Notes under the pieces: generated by a model
Databases searched by the model: none
What the model was told of the DNA's origin: nothing
The model's input: only the letters and a program-made list of their open reading frames with translations
NCBI GenBank assembly: GCA_963794185.1
Contig: CAWCDM010000113.1
Coordinates: 67,315 to 131,314, forward strand
Length of the DNA: 64,000 nt
Direction: 5' to 3'
Source of the DNA: JAMXLO01 sp963794185
Lineage (GTDB): Bacteria > Pseudomonadota > Alphaproteobacteria > Acetobacterales > Acetobacteraceae
Made by a program: the position numbers and the translations under genes
Shown: one piece after another, positions 1 to 8,568 of the stretch
Layout of the letters: every line of letters starts with the position of its first letter
Numbering within the stretch: position 1 is the stretch's first letter

Positions 1-2
1 AC

Positions 3-155
3 GTCGAGACGTTCTACCGGCGGTTCTATTTCCGCGCGCCGAAGATCGCCGCGATCGTGGGTGAGATGGTGCGCAGTCCGCAGATGATGAAACGTCGGCT
101 GCGTGAGGGCGTGGAGTTCTTCCAGTTCCTGCGCGAGCGGCATCGGGCGGCATAG
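3..155 (+). CDS. C-terminal fragment of a radical SAM protein, HpnJ-like
   Basis: Only the last 50 codons are inside the window; the reading frame enters from the left edge and stops at TAG. The visible part is rich in Arg and aromatic residues, with FYFRAPKIAAIVGEMVRSP followed by a basic REGVEFFQFLRERHR stretch. This resembles the tail of the B12-binding radical SAM proteins of hopanoid biosynthesis (HpnJ type), which remodel the hopanoid side chain at the membrane. The catalytic CxxxCxxC cluster lies outside the window, so the family call rests on tail similarity alone and another B12-binding radical SAM enzyme is possible. Confidence 0.45.
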   Translation, partial: VETFYRRFYFRAPKIAAIVGEMVRSPQMMKRRLREGVEFFQFLRERHRAA

Positions 156-326
156 CGCTGGATCGATGCGCTGACGCATACTGTTCCGCTGCGAGGCGCG
201 TGAATTTCGTCACGACCGCGTGCGCCGGATAACGTTCCGATGACACCAGCAGGTTAAGCGAATGGTTATGAACCAAGCCTGCATACGCGCACTATATCGG
301 CATCGCCTCATCGGGGAGATGCACGC

Positions 327-1034
327 ATGGCCATCTTCGTGACCCTGCTGGCAGCTCAGATCGCATCACGGCGCTTTATTCCGATGCTGTATTCGGCGGT
401 GATCGTCGCAACCACCACCTGCGGCACCACGATGTCGGATTACCTGACCCGAACCGCGGGCCTCGGCTATGCCAGGTCGTCGGTCCTGCTGTTCATGATA
501 CTGATGGCGGTTCTGCTCGTATGGCGTCTCGTCGTCGGGTCGGTATCGGTCGATCGGATCGCGACGCCGCGGGTGGAGCTGTTCTATTGGACCGCAATCC
601 TGTTGTCCAACACGCTCGGCACAGCGCTGGGCGATGCCGCGGCGGACACGACAGGCCTCGGCTATGAAGGCGGCACGCTGGTGTTCGCGGGCGCCTTGGC
701 GGTCATCGCGGCGGCGTATTGCAGGACGCGCCTGTCGCACACGCTGCTGTTCTGGGCGGCGTTCATTCTGACCAGGCCGCTCGGCGCGACACTTGGGGAT
801 CTGCTGACCAAGCCGCACGCAGATGGTGGGCTGGCCCTGAGCCGGATCGAATCCTCGTTGATCATTGCGGCCTTCATCGTCGGATGCGTGCTGTTCACGT
901 CGCAGAGGTCGGAGCAGCCAGCCGATACAGCGCGGGACCGCCTGACGGCGGAATTGCGGACGGATGAGCGCGGCGCACGTCGGCCAGGCGTCCGCTTGCA
1001 GCGAGCCGACCGAGCGACCATTCCCCCCCCGTGA
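327..1034 (+). CDS. COG4705-like multi-pass membrane protein
   Basis: 235 residues with about six hydrophobic segments. Three internal repeats carry the family signature of a small residue, Thr, then G/S-D next to an aromatic or hydrophobic pair: CGTTMSDYLTR, LGTALGDAAADTTGLGY and LGATLGDLL. COG4705 proteins are inner-membrane proteins of unknown biochemical role. The family often has an extra N-terminal repeat, and an in-frame stop at 255-257 rules out extension far upstream, so this copy may be N-terminally short. The start has no strong ribosome binding site. The C-terminal 40 residues are polar and unlike the family, and they overlap the next reading frame by 4 bases. Confidence 0.6.
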   Translation: MAIFVTLLAAQIASRRFIPMLYSAVIVATTTCGTTMSDYLTRTAGLGYARSSVLLFMILMAVLLVWRLVVGSVSVDRIATPRVELFYWTAILLSNTLGTALGDAAADTTGLGYEGGTLVFAGALAVIAAAYCRTRLSHTLLFWAAFILTRPLGATLGDLLTKPHADGGLALSRIESSLIIAAFIVGCVLFTSQRSEQPADTARDRLTAELRTDERGARRPGVRLQRADRATIPPP

Positions 1035-1614
1035 CTACCGCCCTGAACATGCCGTTGCGCCGAATGACCGTCGCCGAGTTCCTCGATTGGGACTCCGGCG
1101 ACCGCTCTGGCGCGCTCTGGCAACTGCGCGACGGCGAGCCGGAGATGATGGCGCCGTCATCCGACGCGCACGGTTCCATCCAGGCGCGGATAGCGCAGTT
1201 GCTCGGGGTGCACCTCGACGCGCGCGGCGGTCAGTGAGGGTGGTCGTCGCACCGGGCGTCGTTCCCAGCCAGCGCTCCGAGGAGAACTGCCTTGTGCCGG
1301 ACCTCGGCGTCACCTGCGCACGGCCCACGGGCGCACGGTTGATGCATGAGCCTGTCGTCCTGATCGAGGTCCTATCCCCGACAAACGTATCGAAGACGCG
1401 GGCGAATGTGCGGGCCTACATGACGATCCCGACGGTCGCCGAAATCGTGGTCGTGCGCTCGACCTCGGTTGCCGCGGGGGTCTTGCGGCGGCAAGCCGAC
1501 GGTTCATGGCCGGCGCAGCCGGAGCTCGTTGCGGGCGGCAGAGTGCTTCGGCTTGACAGCATCGGCTTCGCTGAACCGCTGCGCTCGGCCTACCGCACGA
1601 CAGGGCTGGAGTAG
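1031..1614 (+). pseudogene. Uma2-family (DUF820) PD-(D/E)XK nuclease, frameshifted
   Basis: The N-terminal 68 residues (starting MTTALNMPLRRMTVAEFLDWD) read in one frame and stop at about 1237. The rest continues in the next frame from about 1232 to the TAG at 1614, with the family core EENCLVPDLGVTC and VVLIEVLSPTN. Joined, the two pieces give about 195 residues, the normal Uma2 length. One base is missing or extra near 1233. Uma2 proteins have a restriction-endonuclease fold of uncertain role and are very common in cyanobacteria and some alphaproteobacteria. The frame change could be a sequencing error, since no other damage is seen. Confidence 0.75.
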
Positions 1615-1651
1615 GAAGGCGCTCCGACTTTCGGGAATCGCCATCCGCCCC

Positions 1652-2165
1652 TAAGGCCTGTCGTCAATTAGCCGGTTTCGGCCGGTGGGCGCCGCCCGCA
1701 CGCTATGTGGTTGGGCCGGTCAGTCGCGATTGCCACAGTCAGCGGTAAATCGGCGGCGTGTGCTGCATCCCCGGTTCCGGCGCGGCGGTTTCTTCAATTC
1801 ATAGGCGGTCAGCTTGTTGGAGGCTGACCGATGATGCGGCGGTTCGGACTGCGCGACGACCAATGGGAACGGATCAAGGACCTGTTGCCCGGGCGCGAAG
1901 GCTCGGTCGGGGTGACCGCAGCGGACAATCGGATGTTCGTCGAGGCCGTGCTCTATCGTTATCGGACAGGGATGCCATGGCGCGATCTGCCGGAGCGGTT
2001 CGGTGACGGAGTTCAGGTGCACCGGCGGTTCAGCCGTTGGGCCAAGAGCGGTGTCTGGGAGCGGGTGTTCCAACATCTCGCAGCAGATGCCGACAACGAA
2101 TATGCGATGATCGACAGCACCATTGTGCGCGCCCATCAGCATAGTGCCGGCGCCCAAAAAAAGCC
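1652..2165 (+). mobile_element. IS5-family (IS427-type) element remnant
   Basis: The stretch from about 1652 (CTGTCGTCAATTAG near 1659, resembling ends of IS427-type elements) through the truncated transposase reading frame looks like the left part of an IS5-family insertion sequence. The right half is missing: at about 2155-2170 the sequence switches to an unrelated transposase relic in the opposite orientation. No matching right inverted repeat is seen. Confidence 0.5.
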
Positions 2166-2247
2166 AGCGAGGACCAGGCGACCAGCTCCGGGCGGGATTC
2201 CGGGCCGGAGTGCGCAGCCAAGAGCCACAGCGTCCCAGACGCGCTGA
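1831..2247 (+). pseudogene. IS5-family transposase, N-terminal part only
   Basis: The first 110 residues match the DUF4096 N-terminal half of IS5/IS427 transposases: LRDDQWERIKDLLPG, YRTGMPWRDLPERFG and the first catalytic Asp in AMIDSTIVRAHQHSAGA. After GAQKK the expected GRSKGGLSTKIH core is absent and the frame runs into foreign sequence until 2247. The catalytic DDE triad is incomplete, so this cannot be an active transposase. The start ATG follows TTGGAGG at a proper distance. Confidence 0.8.
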
Positions 2248-3060
2248 AGGCGACGGCGAGGTACTGGAGCAGTCCCTGACAGACGACAGCCGCCTGGATG
2301 AAGACGTGGTAGGCGTGCAGCTTGCGCCTGACGGGTCGCGGATTCGGGCGACGCGCGATAAGGGCTGGTTGCCGCTGCGGCGGCGCAGCGGCTTCATGTC
2401 GGACATCCAGAAGTGGTAGCTGAACGCCGATCAGCCGCACCGCCTGCTTGAAGGTGTGTTCGACTGAGGCGCAGGCCGTAGAGGCGCGCGATCTCGATGC
2501 CGCCAAGGAAGTGTCGGTGCACATCAGGAGGCAGGAGCCTCTGGTGGGATGGATCACGCCACAGCGCACGAGCCGGCCGGCCGGGCGCCACAGCAGGGCG
2601 CGGACCTTATATTGGATGACCACCTGGCGCTCGCCTAGACGGGACTTTTCCTGTTGGCGGCCCTTGGGGTCTTCCAGCAGGGACTGAGCTTGACCTTGCG
2701 GCCATAGACCCGGGCCGGCCTCGCTTGCGCGGGCCGCGCTGCTGATGGGCGGTGTAGGCACGTCGTTGGACTTCACCGGTGACCAGGTGGTTTTCTCTTT
2801 GAGCAGGCCGGTGACGACCTTACGCGCGGCATAGTAGGCGTCGGCACAAGTAGCAGGTTTCGATGCCGACGATGCCGAGGAGCGCGACATTGCGAGCAAG
2901 GTCGGTTGTCGCGATTGGACCACACCACCCCTCGTGGATGCGGATGGCGAGCAGCACAGCGAAGACTCTGGCGCGGCTGAACGAGCAGGCTCACTGCCTG
3001 GAGGGAGTGTCCCAGATGTCTCGGGCTTGGTGTTCGACTCTGACTGCTGATGCAGGAGTT
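2170..3060 (-). pseudogene. Decayed DDE transposase relic
   Basis: On the minus strand, segments in all three frames line up in order as one DDE transposase: AIRIHEG, ARNVALLGIVGIETC, DAYYAARKVVTGLLKE, GERQVVIQYKVRALLWRPAG, a piece ending HTFKQAVRLIG, and finally GLLQYLAVAF. No frame stays open through the gene, so it carries many frameshifts. It runs head-to-head into the IS5 fragment on its 3' side and abuts the damaged 3' end of the LysR gene on its 5' side. I recognise the pattern from complete transposases of this type but cannot name the IS family. Confidence 0.65.
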
Positions 3061-3194
3061 TGACCCCGGCATCCTACGGCCGCGCTTTGGCGCCTTGATG
3101 CGTCGCCGTCCACGGCGCCGCGCCGTCGACGCGCAGCGGCTGCGGGAAGACCCGTAACACGTCCGGGTCCACAGCGCGGCGAGCGCGGTCAGCT

Positions 3195-4041
3195 TCACGG
3201 CGGGGCGGTGAAGTGATCGAGAGTTGTTGTAAGCGCCAGCTTCGGCGCCGCCCAGTCGTCGAGCACGGCGGTGCAGCCTTCCGTTCTGGACCGCGTCCCA
3301 AACCAGAAAATCAGGCTGCAGCGCGATCCCCAGACCGGCTTCCAGGGCAAAGCTGAGCGCTTCAGCGTTTGTCGCACTGAGCGGACCCTTCACCGCGACG
3401 GACTCTTCCTCGCCGCCGGGGTCGGTGAATCGCCAGGTTTCGCCCGTCGCAAGGTACAGATAGCCCAAACACATATGGTCCTGCAGATCGCGCGGACGGC
3501 GCGGCCTGCCGTGCCGGGCGAAATAGGCCGGCGCTCCCACCACCCAGCGCCGCACCGGGCAAAGCCGCCGCGCGATCAGGCTGGAATCCGGCAGATCGGC
3601 GATTTGCAAAGCGACATCGATGCCGCCGGCGACAACGTCAACCATGCGGTCATCAAGCTGAAGATCGATCGCGACCTCGGGATAGGCCGCCAAGAAGTCG
3701 GGCAGCGCCGGCGCAACGTGGCGCATGCCAAACGACATCGGCGCGGCCAGCCGCACCCGACCGCGCGGCACTGCCGACTTGGCGTGGACCTCCGCCTCCG
3801 CCGCCTCGCCCTCTGCCAGGATTCTGGCCGCACGCACCGCCAGCACCCGTCCGGACTCGGTCAGCGCGAAGCGGCGCGACGTGCGATGGATCAGCCGTTC
3901 GCCCAGCCGCGCCTCGAGCCGCTGCACCGCCTTTGAAACCGTAGGCCCGGACAGGCCCAGGTCGGCGGCGGCGGCGGCAAAGGAACCGGTTTCGGCCACC
4001 TTGGCGAAGATCGCCCAGCCTTCCAGGTCGGGCAGGCTCAC
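3195..4041 (-). pseudogene. LysR-family transcriptional regulator, 3' end frameshifted
   Basis: Residues 1-60 form the winged helix-turn-helix (GWAIFAKVAETGSFAAAA, then GPTVSKAVQRLEARLGERL), followed by the periplasmic-binding-like effector domain (GRVRLAAPMSFG, PDFLAAYPEVAIDLQLDDR, GIDVALQIADL). At about 3268 the frame breaks: the family tail AVLDDWAAPKLALT continues one frame over, stops at 3195, and nothing sensible follows before the transposase relic. I chose the GTG at 4041, preceded by GGGGG, because homologues begin just before the PDLEGW motif; an ATG at 4077 is in frame. It is divergent from the pirin gene, the usual arrangement for a LysR regulator and its target. Confidence 0.75.
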
Positions 4042-4163
4042 GACAACACCCCCTAAACGGAAACCATGACTTTCCATCCTTTCTATTTTCCGGGCCCTCG
4101 TCGAGCACCATCTTGCACCTCACACCGGGGCATAGGTCCCGGTCCCGAACAGGAGCAACCGTC

Positions 4164-4862
4164 ATGATCGAACGCAGGAGATTCGCCGAGCTGGGTGGCG
4201 CCGACCACGGCTGGCTCAAGGCAAAGCACCACTTCTCGTTTGCCAGCTACTACGATCCGAAGCGCATGAGCTGGGGCAATCTGCGCGTCTGGAACGACGA
4301 CGAGATCGCCGCGAAGTCCGGCTTCCCGCCACATCCGCACGCCGACATGGAGATCATCACCTACGTCCGCGACGGCGCGATCACCCACAAGGATTCGATG
4401 GGCAACACCGGCCGCACCCCGGCGGGTGACGTCCAGGTGATGTCGGCGGGTTCGGGCGTCCGTCACTCCGAATACAATCTGGAAGACGATTTGACGCGGA
4501 TCTTTCAGATCTGGATTGAGCCGAGGGAAAGCGGTGGCAAGCCGTCGTGGGGCGCCAAGCCGTTTCCCAAGGCCGACCGTTCCGGGCGCTTCGTCACGCT
4601 GGCGAGCGGTTTTTCCGACGATGCCGAAGCACTGCCGATCCGCGCCGACGCACGGGTGATGGGTGCAACGGTCAAGGCCGGCGAGCGGCTCACGCTCGAG
4701 CTGGATCCCAAGCGCCACGCCTACCTGGTGCCGGCTGTCGGGACGATCGAGGTCGGCGGGGTGCGGATCGAGGCGCGTGACGGCGCGGCGATCACCGAGG
4801 TCGCGAATGTCGAGATCGTCGGGCTCGAAGATGCCGAAGTCGTGCTGGTCGACGCCGGCTAG
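4164..4862 (+). CDS. Pirin family protein
   Basis: 232 residues, a full-length bicupin. The N-terminal cupin carries the pirin metal site: HPHADMEI supplies His-x-His and GVRHSEYN supplies His and Glu. The pirin C-terminal domain follows (ERLTLELDPKRHAYLVP). Bacterial pirins bind Fe or Ni; some act as quercetin dioxygenases and others affect pyruvate or acyl-CoA metabolism, so the substrate is open. The ATG at 4164 is preceded by AGGAG at 4151. The divergent LysR gene, though damaged, was probably its regulator. Confidence 0.93.
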   Translation: MIERRRFAELGGADHGWLKAKHHFSFASYYDPKRMSWGNLRVWNDDEIAAKSGFPPHPHADMEIITYVRDGAITHKDSMGNTGRTPAGDVQVMSAGSGVRHSEYNLEDDLTRIFQIWIEPRESGGKPSWGAKPFPKADRSGRFVTLASGFSDDAEALPIRADARVMGATVKAGERLTLELDPKRHAYLVPAVGTIEVGGVRIEARDGAAITEVANVEIVGLEDAEVVLVDAG

Positions 4863-4903
4863 CAGCCCGGTTCGGTGCAAGATCAGGCCAACAGGGAAAT
4901 GTC

Positions 4904-4929
4904 CACCTCGCCCGGCTGCGGGCGAGGTG
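4904..4929. terminator. Perfect 11-bp hairpin between convergent genes
   Basis: CACCTCGCCCG pairs with CGGGCGAGGTG around a GCTG loop. It sits 42 bases after the pirin stop and just beyond the likely original end of the convergent solute-binding gene, so it could end transcription from both sides. No clear T-run follows on either strand, so intrinsic termination is a suggestion only. Confidence 0.55.
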
Positions 4930-4968
4930 CAGTTCGCACGCGAAGTCCCCGGTCACCATGAACTCTAC

Positions 4969-6131
4969 GCTTGACCGCTTCACGTTCCAGAACAGCGCGA
5001 ACCCGTTCAGCACGCCGGACAGCTTCGTCGAATAGGCATTCGCCTGCAGATACTGGCCGAGCGGAAGGTAGGGCAGGGACTGGAACGCCTCCGCCTGGAT
5101 GTCACGCGCGCCGCCCTGCTGGGCGGCAAGATCGGGCGCGTCGAACCAGTCCTGGCCACGTGCCACATCGCCTTGTCCTCGGTCGCCACGGCGGTCATGA
5201 CATCGGCCTGGTTCACCGCCCCCAGCAGCGCGCGGCGGATCGTCGGATTGTCGAACGGCGCCTGCAGGAAGCTGAACCGCAGCATCTCGCACTGGCCGGA
5301 CGGGTCCTGCACCGCCACCTTCAGGTTCTTTGCCCCTCGCAGCAGCGGCAGCAGGTCGGCATTGGCATAGTCCCACCAGTCCTGCTCGCCGTTCTGCAGA
5401 GCGCTGGCTGCGGTGGCGGCATCCGGGATCGTGGTCCATTCCACCCGATCGAAGTTCACCACCTTCGGCCCCGCGGTCCAGTCCGGCGTTCCCTCGGAAC
5501 GGGGCACGTAATCGGTAAACCGCTCATAGACGACGCGGGCGGCGGGCACCCGCTCGCTTGCCACGAACCGATATGGCCCGCTGCCGACAAGTTCAGTGAC
5601 CTGGGTGAACGGGTCGGTCGTGGCGAGCCGCTCCGGCATCATCGCGCACATCAATGAGGGCGACTTGCCGAGCGCATCGGGCAGCAGCGGGAACGGCTTC
5701 TTCAGGCGGAACTCGATTGTCTTGTCGTCGGGAGCGGACAACGCGTCGGTGGCCGCAAGCAGAGCCTGGCCGAACGCATCGCGCCTCCCCCAGCGCTGCA
5801 CCGACGCCACGCAGTCGCGCGCCAGAACGCGCTCCCCGTCATGCCATTTCAGCCCGTCGCGCAGCGTCAGCCTCCGGAGCCGGCCGTCGTTCTCCACGAC
5901 TTGCCCGGCGACCATCTGCGGGGACGCCTTGAAGCTGCCGTCCTGGCCGTAGAGCGTATCGAACACCATGAAGGCGTGGTTCCGCGTGACGTAGGCCGTG
6001 GTCCATACCGGGTCCAACACGGTGAGATCGGCCTGCGGTATGAATTTGAGCACCCGGCTGCCCTGGGCCCGCGCAATCGCCGGAAGGGCCAGCGTTGCAG
6101 CCGATCCGGCCAGGAATTCGCGTCGCTGCAT
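4969..6131 (-). pseudogene. ABC transporter substrate-binding protein (SBP_bac_5), internally deleted
   Basis: Starts MQRREFLAGSAATLALPAIARAQG, a Tat-type signal, then the peptide/nickel-binding family 5 fold (VLKFIPQADLTVLDPVWTT, LRDGLKWHDGERVLARDCV, GSGPYRFV). After ATEDKAMWH at about 5170 the expected 110 or so residues are missing, and the sequence resumes in another frame at DWFDAPDLAAQQ, running to the family ending FALFWNVKR near 4980. A deletion of about 340 bases with a frame change explains this. The original stop is not clear; the frame runs on into the convergent pirin gene. Intact relatives are periplasmic receptors for oligopeptides or similar ligands. No permease or ATPase genes are adjacent. 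Confidence 0.8.
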
Positions 6132-6209
6132 GGAGTGCTTCCCCTGGAGGGCTTGGTCGATGGCGCGACCTTCTATACTGACGACCTGCCACTGACCACT
6201 GACCAGGCC

Positions 6210-6665
6210 ATGCACGCCCTGCTGCTCCGCCTCGCGACCCAGCTTCCGCGGCCTGCACGGCACATCGCCACGCCCGCGCGTATCGTCACGTTGGCGCAGT
6301 TCCTGATGTTCGGCACTGTCGGCGCTGTTGGTTTCGTCGCCGATACCGCAACGGTCTATGCGCTGCGCTACACGATCGGGCTCTATGGCGCCGGTGCGGC
6401 CGCCTATGGGGTGGCGGCCACCGTGACCTGGATCCTGAACCGGCTGTGGACCTTCCGCGGCCATGGGAGCGGGCCAGCGCATCAGCAGTGGGCACGGTTC
6501 CTGCTGATCAATCTTGGCGGCTTCGTGCTGAACCGCGGCGCCTACGGCATCCTGGTCACGTTCGTGCCGCTCTGCGCGGCCGAGCCGGTCTGGGCGGTTG
6601 CCGCCGGTGCGATCGCCGGCATGTTCCTGAACTTCGGCCTCTCGCGCTCGATGGTCTTCCGCTGA
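6210..6665 (+). CDS. GtrA family membrane protein
   Basis: 151 residues with four predicted transmembrane helices (for example QFLMFGTVGAVGFVADTATVY and the final GAIAGMFLNFGLSRSMVF). The conserved ILNRLWTF between helices 2 and 3 and the NFGLSR ending are typical of GtrA, proteins thought to help flip or transfer polyprenyl-phosphate-linked sugars. The ATG at 6210 puts the first helix near residue 25. It is divergent from the damaged substrate-binding gene (78-base gap) and precedes three glycan synthesis genes on the same strand, which fits a lipid-linked sugar role. Confidence 0.85.
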   Translation: MHALLLRLATQLPRPARHIATPARIVTLAQFLMFGTVGAVGFVADTATVYALRYTIGLYGAGAAAYGVAATVTWILNRLWTFRGHGSGPAHQQWARFLLINLGGFVLNRGAYGILVTFVPLCAAEPVWAVAAGAIAGMFLNFGLSRSMVFR

Positions 6666-6845
6666 CCGGATAACTGGTTGCGATTGCAAACCCAGCCCTG
6701 CAAAGGGCGATGCAAAGCCATGCGTTGTTGGCGGCGTCTATTAACCCTCCGCTCAGCCATTTGAGCGACTATTGCAACGGAAAATTTCGGGTAGCGCGCC
6801 AAAACAACGCGGAGTCATTGACCGACGACGGCACGGGCGGCGGCG

Positions 6846-7556
6846 ATGTTCCAGCCGGGCGGCACCACCATCGATCAGGCGCTGTTTGCATCGGCCGATC
6901 TGGCCATCGCGCCGATCTCCTATTGCGAACCCTCGCGCTGGCCGATCAGCGGCTGGCGCGCCTCGGCCAAGCGGCTGACGGATATCGCGATCGCACTGCT
7001 GGTGCTCGCCGTGTTTTCCCCGGCGATGCTCGTCGCAGTCGTTGCGATCCGTCTGCTAAGCCCTGGCCCCGTCCTGTTCCGCCAGCGTCGCATCGGATTC
7101 GCCAATATCGGCTTCGATATGTTGAAATTTCGTACGATGCACCATCGTGCACCGGACAGGGGCAGGCTCCGGCAGACAACCCGGCACGATCCCAGGGTTA
7201 CCCGCGTAGGCGCCATCCTGCGGCATACATCGCTGGACGAACTGCCGCAGCTGTTCAATGTGCTGCGCGGCGAGATGTCGATGGTCGGACCGCGACCGCA
7301 TGCGCCTGGCACCTGCGTTGGCGACAGGCCCTACGAGCTGGTCGCGCCGCGCTATGCTGCACGCCATCGCGTGCTGCCAGGCATGACTGGCCTTGCGCAG
7401 GTCCGCGGCTTTCGCGGCGAGACCGAGACCGAGGTGAAGCTGCTGCGCCGCGTCGAGGCCGATCTGGAATACATCGACAATTGGTCCCTGTGGCTTGACC
7501 TCGCGATCATGGCGCGGACGACGGTGTCGATCCTCTCCATGCGCAACGCCTACTGA
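6846..7556 (+). CDS. ExoY/WcaJ-type sugar transferase (initiating glycosyltransferase)
   Basis: 236 residues. A single membrane segment (TDIAIALLVLAVFSPAMLVAV) is followed by the bacterial sugar-transferase domain: PGPVLFRQRRIG, MLKFRTM, RVTRVGAILRHTSLDELPQLFNVL, SMVGPRPH and LPGMTGLAQV. These enzymes transfer a sugar-1-phosphate to undecaprenyl phosphate at the inner membrane and start exopolysaccharide repeat units. Size matches the short ExoY type without the extra N-terminal helices of WcaJ. The next GT2 begins 13 bases downstream. The 180 bases before it are comparatively AT-rich and may hold the promoter. Confidence 0.9.
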   Translation: MFQPGGTTIDQALFASADLAIAPISYCEPSRWPISGWRASAKRLTDIAIALLVLAVFSPAMLVAVVAIRLLSPGPVLFRQRRIGFANIGFDMLKFRTMHHRAPDRGRLRQTTRHDPRVTRVGAILRHTSLDELPQLFNVLRGEMSMVGPRPHAPGTCVGDRPYELVAPRYAARHRVLPGMTGLAQVRGFRGETETEVKLLRRVEADLEYIDNWSLWLDLAIMARTTVSILSMRNAY

Positions 7557-7569
7557 GCGGGGGCCGATC

Positions 7570-8568
7570 GTGCTGCAGACGCGCCCCGACCGCGGTATCG
7601 CCTCGCTCCGGCACGACAAACCGAGTCTTGCCGCCGCGGAGGAATTCCGCATCGCAGTGCTGATACCTTGCTACAACGAGGAACTCTCGGTCGCCAGAGT
7701 GGTCGCCGACTTCCACGCCAGCCTGCCCGATGCGGTCGTCCATGTTTACGACAACAACTCCTCCGATCGCACGCGGTCTGTCGCGCTGGCGGCAGGCGCG
7801 GTCGTGCGGGGAGAAACGCTGCAGGGCAAGGGTCACGTCGTGCGTCGCATGTTCGCGGATGTCGAGGCGGACGTCTATGTGCTGGTCGACGGCGACGACA
7901 CCTACGATGCCGAGGCGGCAGCGGGAATGGTGCGCATGCTGGTGGAAAACCAGCTGGACATGGTCACCGCGGTGCGGCTGCCGGAGCGGGACGACGCCTA
8001 CCGGCGGGGTCATCGTTTCGGCAACAGAGTGCTCAGTTTCCTGGTTTGCCGGGTTTTCGGCAACCGGGTGAGCGACCTGCTTTCCGGCTACCGCGTGTTC
8101 AGCCGCCGCTTCGTCAAATCGTTCCCGGCGCTCGCGGCCGGTTTCGAGACGGAAACCGAGTTCACCATCCACGCGCTGGAACTGCAGATGCCGGTCGGCG
8201 AGGTCGTCACGACCTATCGCGGCCGCCGCGCCGGGTCGCGATCCAAGCTGCACACGGTGAGCGACGGGCTGCGCATCCTGCACACCATCATGGTGCTGGT
8301 GAAACAGGAGCGGCCGCTGCAATCATTCGGCGCTACGGGCGCGGTTCTGCTCGTGGCGGGTCTCGGCCTCGGTCTGCCGGTGGTGCTGCATTTCCTGCAC
8401 ACGGGTCTGGTGCCACGGCTTCCCTCCGCCCTGTTGGCAACCGGTCTGGTATTGGCGGCCTCGCTTTCATTCGTCTGCGGCCTCGTGCTCGAGCAGGTGG
8501 CTCGCGGACGGAAGGAGCTGAAGCGGCTGGCGTATCTTGCCATTCCGGCGATCGGCGCCCGCCAATGA
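7570..8568 (+). CDS. GT2 polyprenyl-phosphate glycosyltransferase-like, two C-terminal TM helices
   Basis: 332 residues. The GT-A fold begins RIAVLIPCYNEE, with the nucleotide-binding DNNSSDRT and the metal-binding LVDGDDTYDAE. Two hydrophobic helices follow at the C-terminus (TGAVLLVAGLGLGLPVVLHF and LLATGLVLAASLSFVCGLV), as in dolichol-phosphate-mannose-synthase-like or undecaprenyl-phosphate glycosyltransferases. I chose the GTG at 7570 because GCGGGGG precedes it; an in-frame start inside the previous gene would add a tail with no similarity. The stop overlaps the next start as ATGA, showing translational coupling. Confidence 0.88.
   Translation: MLQTRPDRGIASLRHDKPSLAAAEEFRIAVLIPCYNEELSVARVVADFHASLPDAVVHVYDNNSSDRTRSVALAAGAVVRGETLQGKGHVVRRMFADVEADVYVLVDGDDTYDAEAAAGMVRMLVENQLDMVTAVRLPERDDAYRRGHRFGNRVLSFLVCRVFGNRVSDLLSGYRVFSRRFVKSFPALAAGFETETEFTIHALELQMPVGEVVTTYRGRRAGSRSKLHTVSDGLRILHTIMVLVKQERPLQSFGATGAVLLVAGLGLGLPVVLHFLHTGLVPRLPSALLATGLVLAASLSFVCGLVLEQVARGRKELKRLAYLAIPAIGARQ

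Noticed and set aside
7668..8564. Upstream extension of the second GT2 frame through the first GT2
   Set aside because: The extension is Arg/Gly-rich without similarity; the true start is the ATGA overlap at 8565.
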